DNA of 5,953 nucleotides from Gammaproteobacteria bacterium (lineage in GTDB: Bacteria; Pseudomonadota; Gammaproteobacteria; Pseudomonadales; M0112), in NCBI GenBank assembly GCA_006227085.1, contig SBFY01000169.1, positions 1-5,953 of the forward strand, read 5' to 3'. Position numbers and translations under genes: made by a program. Under the pieces are notes generated by a model, which was not told the DNA's origin, did no database searches, and saw only the letters and a program-made list of their open reading frames with translations. This document shows, piece by piece, positions 1 through 5,076 of this stretch. Every line of letters starts with the position of its first letter. Within the stretch, counting starts at the first letter, position 1.

Positions 1-52
1 CCACTGCAAGCAACAAGGCCCACTGTTTCAAACACCGCTTGATCACCTTCAT
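1..52 (-). CDS. 5' end of an unidentified gene with a signal-peptide-like start (partial)
   Basis: Only the first 17 codons are visible before the window edge; they read MKVIKRCLKQWALLLAV. A basic start (Lys2, Lys5, Arg6, Lys9) followed by a hydrophobic run (WALLLAV) is the pattern of a Sec signal peptide, so the product is probably exported. No cleavage site or lipobox can be seen yet, and Cys7 lies too early to be a lipobox cysteine. The ATG at 52 is preceded by AAGGAG (minus strand, 64-59) with a 6-base spacer, which is a strong ribosome binding site and the main reason for calling a real gene. It has the same orientation as recX and lies 112 bases downstream of it, with no convincing terminator between. 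It is not alaS, which often follows recX. The function cannot be assigned. Confidence 0.6.
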   Translation of the reverse strand, partial: MKVIKRCLKQWALLLAV

Positions 53-58
53 GGCACA

Positions 59-64
59 CTCCTT
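59..64 (-). promoter_or_regulatory. Ribosome binding site of the partial gene at 1-52
   Basis: The minus strand reads AAGGAG followed by TGTGCC and then ATG. This matches the anti-Shine-Dalgarno sequence at good spacing and is the strongest evidence that translation starts at 52. Confidence 0.6.
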
Positions 65-164
65 TTGATGAGTCCTGCTGGGAACTCCGTATAAGACACC
101 TTTGGAAACCTGCACACGTGACAGGATTGACCTTATAACGCAACAACACAAGAGTGGTTGACCG

Positions 165-680
165 TTAGCGAAAAACTTTCCGCACCTGCTCTGCGGTGAA
201 ACCCCGCTGGGCGAGAAAACGCATCTGGCGGGCTTTTTCCTGGGGAGTTGATGGCTGCTGGATACCAAAGCGTTGTTCCCGGATGGCTTTGGCCTGATCG
301 AGCCAGTCGTCTTCACAGAGATACTCATGAATCAGGTCGGAATGAATACCTTTTTCCTGCAGCCACCGCCGTATCCATAACGGGCCTTTGTTGCGTTGGC
401 GCTGGTAACGCACCATCGCTTCGGTGAAACGCTCATCCGATTGCAGGTTTTCAGCTACCAGGCGCTCCAGCACGATACGCGCCTCGTCCGGGCTGGCGCC
501 CTGCTGGATCAGTTTCTGCTGTAATTCGTGGAAGGATTGCTCCCGGCGTGCCAGCGCATTCATCGCTACACGCCGGAAGACTTTCTGCCGCTCGTCGACA
601 GTTTGTGGCAGCGCATCACCCCTGGCCGCTACTCCCCGGGCGATACGCTGCAAACCGGCTTCAGTCTTCGACCGGTGCAT
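165..680 (-). CDS. recX: RecX, regulatory protein of RecA
   Basis: RecX binds RecA filaments in the cytoplasm and, in the proteins studied, limits RecA activity. The start chosen here is the ATG at 680, giving 171 aa, close to the roughly 150-170 aa usual for the family. The protein is helical and charged, with the three-helix repeats of RecX. The first repeat is at about 36-58 (ALARREQSFHELQQKL), the second at about 60-121 and contains the conserved GPLWIRRWLQEKG stretch (99-111), and the last includes RFLAQRGFTAEQV (154-166). The frame stays open to an ATG at 734, which would add 18 residues, but no ribosome binding site precedes it and the extra residues do not look like RecX. The 680 start overlaps the recA 3' end by 20 bases (661-680). 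Its own ribosome binding site is poor (GGTGA only 2 bases from ATG), so translational coupling to recA is inferred. Position beside recA supports the call. The exact start is less certain than the identity. Confidence 0.93.
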   Translation of the reverse strand: MHRSKTEAGLQRIARGVAARGDALPQTVDERQKVFRRVAMNALARREQSFHELQQKLIQQGASPDEARIVLERLVAENLQSDERFTEAMVRYQRQRNKGPLWIRRWLQEKGIHSDLIHEYLCEDDWLDQAKAIREQRFGIQQPSTPQEKARQMRFLAQRGFTAEQVRKVFR

Positions 681-1722
681 CGTCACCGTCAGACTCAACA
701 CTGCACTCTTCGGTAGCACGCCCTGTTTTGACATTCAAAGTCAGGCGCTGTTCGCGAATGCGCATTTCCAGGTCCTGTGCCATTTCCGGATGTTCATCCA
801 GGTAACGGGCAGCATTGTTCTTGCCTTGGCCAATGCGCTCATCGCCCACGCTGTACCAGGCGCCAGATTTGCTGACCAAGCCAAGTTGCACACCCAGGTC
901 GATCACCTCGGTTGCCCGATCGGTTCCCTTGCCATACATGATGACGAACTCAGCCTGCTTGAATGGCGGGGCCACCTTGTTCTTCACCACCTTGACGCGG
1001 GTTTCGTTACCGATGATTTCATCACCATCTTTCACGGAACCGATACGACGGATATCGAGGCGCACGGAGGAATAAAACTTCAGTGCGTTACCGCCGGTCG
1101 TGGTTTCAGGGTTGCCGAACATCACACCGATCTTCATGCGGATCTGGTTAATGAAAATCACCAGGGTATTGGAACGCTTGATGTTACCGGTGATCTTGCG
1201 CAGGGCTTGTGACATCAGGCGAGCCTGCAGGCCCACATGGTGATCACCCATGTCGCCATCAATCTCGGCTTTCGGGGTCAGCGCGGCGACAGAGTCAACC
1301 ACCAGGATGTCGACCGCCCCGGAACGCACCAGCATGTCCGCCACTTCCAGCGCCTGCTCACCGGTATCCGGCTGGGAAACGATCAGGTCATCGACATTGA
1401 CGCCCAGCTTGCGGGCATAGTCCGGGTCGAGGGCATGTTCAGCATCAATAAACGCTGCCGTACCACCAGCTTTCTGGCATTCGGCAATCGCCTGCAGGGT
1501 CAACGTGGTCTTGCCGGACGATTCCGGGCCGTAGATCTCAACGATACGCCCACGTGGCAAGCCACCCACACCGAGGGCGATATCCAGCCCCAGTGAGCCG
1601 GTGGAGACCACCGGGATGGCTTCGCGCTCCTGGTCACCCATGCGCATGACCGTGCCTTTGCCAAACTGGCGCTCAATTTGTGACAGGGCGGCGGATAGGG
1701 CCTTCTTTCTGTTCTCGTCCAT
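661..1722 (-). CDS. recA: RecA recombinase / SOS coprotease
   Basis: RecA forms ATP-dependent filaments on single-stranded DNA, catalyses strand exchange in recombinational repair, and triggers LexA self-cleavage in the SOS response. The 353-aa length equals E. coli RecA and the sequence is nearly collinear with it. The N-terminal helix is at about 1-30, Walker A GPESSGKTT at 65-73 (Lys71), the catalytic Glu95 in DAEHALDP, Walker B LVVDS ending at Asp143-Ser144, the FINQIRMKIGVMFGNP block at 190-205 with the ATP-sensing Gln193, and the DNA-binding L2 loop around 195-210. The C-terminus is acidic (SDGDDAPVED), as in other RecA proteins, and carries a cysteine at 340. The frame stays open to 1926, but the ATG at 1722 is preceded by GAGGA with a 7-base spacer and starts at the conserved DEN-KKAL sequence. 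A LexA-controlled promoter lies upstream. recX follows with an overlap and mutS is divergent. Confidence 0.99.
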   Translation of the reverse strand: MDENRKKALSAALSQIERQFGKGTVMRMGDQEREAIPVVSTGSLGLDIALGVGGLPRGRIVEIYGPESSGKTTLTLQAIAECQKAGGTAAFIDAEHALDPDYARKLGVNVDDLIVSQPDTGEQALEVADMLVRSGAVDILVVDSVAALTPKAEIDGDMGDHHVGLQARLMSQALRKITGNIKRSNTLVIFINQIRMKIGVMFGNPETTTGGNALKFYSSVRLDIRRIGSVKDGDEIIGNETRVKVVKNKVAPPFKQAEFVIMYGKGTDRATEVIDLGVQLGLVSKSGAWYSVGDERIGQGKNNAARYLDEHPEMAQDLEMRIREQRLTLNVKTGRATEECSVESDGDDAPVED

Positions 1723-1809
1723 TGCGGCTTCCTCATTCGGGTTACATATGTTTTTCAGGTTTTCATGCCATCTACGGGAGGCTGCGGCCCGGCACCCATA
1801 CAGGTGAAT

Positions 1810-1829
1810 TACTGTATATCTAACCAGTA
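1810..1829 (-). promoter_or_regulatory. LexA box (SOS operator) of recA
   Basis: The plus strand reads TACTGTATATCTAACCAGTA. It has the CTG-N10-CAG core of the gammaproteobacterial LexA site (CTG 1812-1814, CAG 1825-1827) within the outer TACTG...CAGTA frame, and closely matches the E. coli consensus. It overlaps the proposed recA -10 region, so bound LexA would block RNA polymerase and recA should be induced by DNA damage. The half-site distal to recA's start codon is slightly less AT-rich than the consensus. The site is about 170 bases from the mutS start, too far to expect direct control of mutS. Confidence 0.93.
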
Positions 1830-1847
1830 TCGTTTCCGGCCTGTCAA
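1819..1847 (-). promoter_or_regulatory. recA promoter (sigma-70 type)
   Basis: The minus strand has a perfect -35 TTGACA at 1847-1842. Spacers of 17-18 bases lead to a weak -10 region (GTTAGA or TTAGAT, around 1824-1818) inside the LexA box. This is the E. coli recA layout, where the LexA box lies between and over the promoter elements. The inferred transcript starts near 1811, giving a leader of about 90 bases before the ATG at 1722. The -35 is clear; the exact -10 is uncertain. Confidence 0.7.
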
Positions 1848-1911
1848 CCCCTCCTTGCAAAGAAATCTGCTTGCGCCCACTCCCCTGATTCCGTAGGCTT
1901 GCGGCTCCACC

Positions 1912-1947
1912 TGAGGGCTTGGGCAAGCGGGTTACCGTAACCCCTCA
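1912..1947. repeat. Nested inverted repeats upstream of mutS
   Basis: Three inverted repeats are packed into 36 bases. GCTTG-GG-CAAGC (1917-1928) lies directly against GGGTTAC-C-GTAACCC (1929-1943), a perfect 7-bp dyad with a one-base centre. An outer pair, TGAGGG (1912-1917) and CCCTCA (1942-1947), encloses both. No T-tract follows on either strand, so it is not an intrinsic terminator. Centres of one or two bases suit a protein-binding dyad better than an RNA hairpin. It lies 50 bases upstream of the mutS ATG and about 65 bases upstream of the recA -35. I do not recognise the regulator, and an operator role is inference. Confidence 0.5.
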
Positions 1948-1976
1948 CGCTCCACCAAGCCATCAGAAATAATCAA

Positions 1977-1982
1977 TAAAAT
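1977..1982 (+). promoter_or_regulatory. Possible mutS -10 element
   Basis: TAAAAT in an AT-rich patch matches TATAAT at five of six positions. No good -35 is seen at 16-18 bases upstream. If used, transcription would begin near 1989, leaving a leader of fewer than 10 bases before the mutS ATG. This is tentative. Confidence 0.3.
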
Positions 1983-1996
1983 CATGCAGATATCAG

Positions 1997-4591
1997 ATGG
2001 CCATCACGGCAGATAACAACCTTTCCCAGCATACGCCGATGATGCAGCAGTACCTCGCCATCAAGGCCAGGCACCCCCATGAGCTGGTGTTCTATCGCAT
2101 GGGGGACTTTTATGAGCTGTTCTTTGACGATGCGAGAAAAGCATCGGAAATCCTCGATATCACGCTGACGGCCCGCGGCCAATCCGCTGGCCAACCCATC
2201 CCGATGGCCGGCATCCCTTTCCATGCTGCCGAGAACTACCTGGCCCGTTTGCTGCGGCGCGGTTGCTCGGTGGCGATTTGCGAGCAGATCGGCGACCCGG
2301 CCACCAGCAAGGGCCCGGTCGAGCGGCAAGTGGTGCGTGTGGTCACGCCCGGCACCCTCAGCGATGAAGCGCTATTACCGGAGCGACGGGAATCGCGGCT
2401 GGTCGCCGTGCTCCCCGGCCAGTCTGGCTACGGTCTGGCCGCACTGGATATGGGTAGCGGTCGCTTCACGGCCTGCGAAGCCAGCAGTGACGAAAGCCTC
2501 TGGGCCGAACTGGAGCGGCTGGATCCCTCGGAAATCCTGATGCCCGAGCACCCCCTGGCCGATAGCATGGCCCGCCGCTATCCCAGTGTCCGGCAGCGAG
2601 CGCCCTGGGAGTTTGATATCGCCGCTGCCCAAACGGCCCTGAATCGCCAATTCGGCACCAAGGACCTGGCCGGCTTCGGCTGTGAACAACTCACGCTTGG
2701 CTTGGGTGCCGCCGGCTGCCTGCTCGGTTATGCACGGGAAACCCAGCGCGGCGACCTGCCCCATGTCCGCGCACTGACCCATGAGCGTCGTGAAGACAGC
2801 GTCATCATGGATAGCGCCACCCGTCGCAATCTCGAGATTGACCAGAACCTGCGCGGCGGTGAGGAGCACACTGTCCTGAGCGTGCTGGATCGCACCCGTA
2901 CCGCCATGGGAAGTCGCGCCCTCAATCGCTGGCTGCATCGCCCTTTACGCCAACGGGCCGCCATTGAAACCCGCCAGCAGCGCATCGGCCTGCTGATGAC
3001 CGACGGCCGCTTTACTGGCATCCAGGATGCCCTGCGCGAAGTCGGCGATATGGAACGCATCCTGACCCGGGTGGCCTTGCGCTCGGCCCGGCCACGCGAC
3101 CTGCTGCGCCTGCGCCTCGGGCTGGAGGCTTTACCGGATATCCACGAGCAGCTGCAGTGCAGCCAGGAAGAGGCCTTGCTCGAACTGCTGCCGGCACTGG
3201 GGCTCTACCCTGCACTGACGGACTTGCTCAAGCGGGCCATCACTGACAACCCACCGATGGTGCTGCGCGATGGCGGCGTTATTGCCAGCGGCTTCGATAG
3301 CGAACTCGATGAATTGCGTAACCTCAGCGAGAACGCTGGCGATTACCTGGTCGCACTGGAAACCCGCGAACGGGAACGGACTGGCCTGTCGACACTGAAA
3401 GTCGGCTATAACCGCGTGCACGGGTATTACATCGAATTGAGTCGCGGGCAGAGCGAACAGGCCCCGGTCGACTATACCCGCCGACAGACACTCAAGAACG
3501 CCGAGCGTTTCATCACGCCGGAACTGAAAGCGTACGAAGACAAGGCACTGTCAGCCCAGTCACGCGCCCTCGCCCGTGAAAAAGCCTTGTACGAATCCCT
3601 GCTGGATAACCTCAACGACCAACTCCAGCCCCTGCAAACCACCGCCACCGCGCTGGCCGAACTGGATGTGCTGGCAAACCTGGCCGAACGCGCCGAAAGC
3701 CTGGCGCTGTGCCGCCCCACCATGACGGAAAGCGCTGCCATCGATATCCGCGCAGGCCGCCACCTCGTCGTCGAGCAAGTGCTGGATGGCCCGTTTATTC
3801 CCAATGACCTGCAACTGGATCCGCAGCGCCGCATGCTGGTGATCACCGGCCCGAACATGGGCGGCAAATCGACTTACATGCGACAGGCCGCACTGATCGT
3901 GCTGCTGGCACACACGGGCTGTTATGTGCCTGCCACGACGGCCAGCATCGGCCTGACCGATCGCATCTTTACCCGCATCGGCTCCTCCGATGACCTGGCC
4001 GGTGGCCGCTCCACATTCATGGTGGAGATGACGGAAACGGCCAATATCCTGCATAACGCCACGGACAAGAGCCTGGTCCTGCTGGATGAAATCGGCCGCG
4101 GCACCAGCACGTTCGATGGGTTGTCACTGGCCTGGGCCTGCGCCACCTACCTCGCGGGCACACTGAAAGCCTTCACGCTGTTTGCCACGCACTATTTCGA
4201 ATTGATCAGCCTGCCCGAGCATTACCCGACAGTTGCCAATGTGCACCTCGATGCCACCGAATATGAAGACCGCATCGTCTTCCTGCACCAGGTACAGGAT
4301 GGACCCGCCAGCCAGAGTTATGGCCTGCAGGTCGCCCAGCTGGCCGGCATGCCGGCTGCCGTGGTGGCAGCGGCGCGCCAGAAACTCATGGAACTGGAAC
4401 AACAGGAAGTCCGGCAGCAGCAGGTGACGCCCGGTCCATCGCCTGCACGCAGCACAGCCCCGGCACAGGAAGACCTGTTTGCCAGCCCCCCGCACCCGGC
4501 CATCGACGCCCTGCAAGGACTGGATCCGGACACCCTGAGCCCACGCGAAGCCCTGGAATTCCTGTACCAGATCAAACGGCTGGTGGATTAA
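1997..4591 (+). CDS. mutS: MutS, DNA mismatch recognition ATPase
   Basis: MutS binds mispaired bases and small loops as a clamp and recruits MutL to start methyl-directed mismatch repair. The 864 aa compare with 853 in E. coli and align from the N-terminus (HTPMMQQYL at 12-20). Domain I (about 1-118) carries the mismatch-wedging Phe38-Tyr-Glu40 motif in GDFYELFF. Connector, lever and clamp domains follow to about 570. The ATPase domain has Walker A GPNMGGKST at 618-626 (Lys624), signature SSDDLAGGRST at 663-673, Walker B LLDEIGRGTS with Asp697-Glu698, and FATHYFE just after. The C-terminus has a beta-clamp-type motif QEDLF at 824-828 and the tetramerisation segment DPDTLSPREALEFLYQIK. All key residues are intact. 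ATG 1997 is the only in-frame start after a stop at 1970, yet it lacks a Shine-Dalgarno sequence. recA is divergent and fdxA follows after 98 bases. Confidence 0.99.
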   Translation: MAITADNNLSQHTPMMQQYLAIKARHPHELVFYRMGDFYELFFDDARKASEILDITLTARGQSAGQPIPMAGIPFHAAENYLARLLRRGCSVAICEQIGDPATSKGPVERQVVRVVTPGTLSDEALLPERRESRLVAVLPGQSGYGLAALDMGSGRFTACEASSDESLWAELERLDPSEILMPEHPLADSMARRYPSVRQRAPWEFDIAAAQTALNRQFGTKDLAGFGCEQLTLGLGAAGCLLGYARETQRGDLPHVRALTHERREDSVIMDSATRRNLEIDQNLRGGEEHTVLSVLDRTRTAMGSRALNRWLHRPLRQRAAIETRQQRIGLLMTDGRFTGIQDALREVGDMERILTRVALRSARPRDLLRLRLGLEALPDIHEQLQCSQEEALLELLPALGLYPALTDLLKRAITDNPPMVLRDGGVIASGFDSELDELRNLSENAGDYLVALETRERERTGLSTLKVGYNRVHGYYIELSRGQSEQAPVDYTRRQTLKNAERFITPELKAYEDKALSAQSRALAREKALYESLLDNLNDQLQPLQTTATALAELDVLANLAERAESLALCRPTMTESAAIDIRAGRHLVVEQVLDGPFIPNDLQLDPQRRMLVITGPNMGGKSTYMRQAALIVLLAHTGCYVPATTASIGLTDRIFTRIGSSDDLAGGRSTFMVEMTETANILHNATDKSLVLLDEIGRGTSTFDGLSLAWACATYLAGTLKAFTLFATHYFELISLPEHYPTVANVHLDATEYEDRIVFLHQVQDGPASQSYGLQVAQLAGMPAAVVAAARQKLMELEQQEVRQQQVTPGPSPARSTAPAQEDLFASPPHPAIDALQGLDPDTLSPREALEFLYQIKRLVD

Positions 4592-4624
4592 GCAGCCGTA
4601 ATCCCCCCGGGCATAAAATCAGGC

Positions 4625-4653
4625 TTTTCCTGCCCTGCAAAAGTGCTTACAAT
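4625..4653 (+). promoter_or_regulatory. Probable fdxA promoter
   Basis: TACAAT at 4648-4653 matches the -10 consensus at five of six positions. A weak -35 (TTTTCC, 4625-4630) lies 17 bases upstream. The leader would be about 30 bases and include the fdxA ribosome binding site. With no clear terminator after mutS, fdxA may also be reached by readthrough from mutS. Confidence 0.45.
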
Positions 4654-4689
4654 GCGGCCTTTCCGCAGTCACCCGAAGGAATAAGAGCG

Positions 4690-5013
4690 ATGACATTTGT
4701 AGTCGGCGAAAACTGCATCAAATGCAAACACACAGATTGCGTTGAGGTCTGCCCGGTAGATTGTTTCTACGAAGGCCCCAACTTCCTCGTCATCCACCCG
4801 GATGAGTGCATCGACTGCGCCCTCTGCGAACCGGAATGCCCGATTGATGCGATTTTCTCGGAAGATGAGTTGCCGGAAGACCAGCAGGTATTCCTGGAAC
4901 TGAACCGCGAACTGGCTGAAGTATGGCCGAACATCACCGAGAAAAAAGAAGCCCTGCCGGATGCCGAAGACTGGAATGGCAAACCCGGCAAGTTGCAACA
5001 GCTTGAACGCTGA
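4690..5013 (+). CDS. fdxA: Seven-iron ferredoxin FdxA (3Fe-4S / 4Fe-4S)
   Basis: This is a small cytoplasmic electron-transfer protein of 107 aa, very similar to Azotobacter vinelandii ferredoxin I and Pseudomonas FdxA. Cysteines 9, 17 and 50 should bind the [3Fe-4S] cluster, and cysteines 21, 40, 43 and 46 the [4Fe-4S] cluster. Cys12 and Cys25 match the free cysteines of the Azotobacter protein. Residues 20-51 (VCPVDCFYEGPNF through CALCEPECP) are the family's most conserved part. The long C-terminal tail (ELAEVWPNITEKK, ending LQQLER) separates it from short bacterial 2[4Fe-4S] ferredoxins. The ATG at 4690 has GAAGGA at 4675-4680, 9 bases upstream. The gene follows mutS in the same direction, has a probable promoter of its own, and ends at a strong terminator. 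Its electron donors and acceptors cannot be read from the sequence; no partner oxidoreductase is visible. Confidence 0.97.
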   Translation: MTFVVGENCIKCKHTDCVEVCPVDCFYEGPNFLVIHPDECIDCALCEPECPIDAIFSEDELPEDQQVFLELNRELAEVWPNITEKKEALPDAEDWNGKPGKLQQLER

Positions 5014-5024
5014 GTTGATGTCGC

Positions 5025-5058
5025 AATAAAAAAGCCACCTTCCGGTGGCTTTTTTATT
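5025..5058. terminator. Bidirectional intrinsic terminator between fdxA and the radical SAM gene
   Basis: AATAAAAAAGCCACC (5025-5039) and GGTGGCTTTTTTATT (5044-5058) form a perfect 15-bp stem around a TTCC loop. A six-base GC-rich core (GCCACC/GGTGGC) is flanked by A6 and T6, so the transcript ends in a U-tract on either strand. It starts 12 bases after the fdxA stop and ends 18 bases from the stop of the convergent gene, so it should terminate both. Confidence 0.95.
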
Positions 5059-5076
5059 GGATCCATGTTGATGCGC

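Larger units (their letters stand above)
1723..1996. other. Divergent recA/mutS intergenic region
   Basis: These 274 bases separate the recA and mutS start codons. They hold, in order, the recA ribosome binding site (GAGGA, minus strand, near 1730), the recA leader, the LexA box, the recA -35, a cluster of inverted repeats (1912-1947), and an AT-rich stretch just before mutS that probably contains its promoter. No conserved protein is apparent in any frame. The recA reading frame runs through part of the region but its translation is unlike any RecA N-terminus. No cinA/pncC gene or recognisable remnant is present, although that gene often precedes recA in related bacteria. Confidence 0.8.

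Noticed and set aside
110..124. Second LexA-like site downstream of recX (CTG...CAG)
   Set aside because: The spacing between CTG and CAG is 9 bases, not the required 10, and the centre is GC-rich with no AT-rich flanks.
142..164. Possible hairpin just after the recX stop (CAAC-AC with GTGTTG, minus strand)
   Set aside because: It is a six-pair stem with a bulge and no U-tract, too weak to call a terminator.
681..734. Longer RecX starting at 734
   Set aside because: No ribosome binding site precedes it, the extra 18 residues do not resemble RecX, and the protein would be longer than usual for the family. It cannot be fully excluded.
424..1212. A 262-codon open frame on the plus strand across recX and recA
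   Set aside because: It lies antisense to two certain genes, has no recognisable domain or ribosome binding site, and is explained by the codon bias of recA on the other strand.
1755..1799. A 14-codon open frame in the recA leader (minus strand)
   Set aside because: It has no ribosome binding site and no attenuator-like structure or codon pattern. Short frames of this kind arise by chance.
1723..1926. N-terminal extension of RecA by 68 residues
   Set aside because: The frame is open, but this stretch contains the LexA box and promoter. The conserved RecA start with a good ribosome binding site is at 1722.
4608..4636. Possible terminator after mutS (GGG...CCC around CAGG-CTTTT-CCTG)
   Set aside because: The stem is short with a large bulge and has no following T-tract, so it is not a convincing intrinsic terminator.
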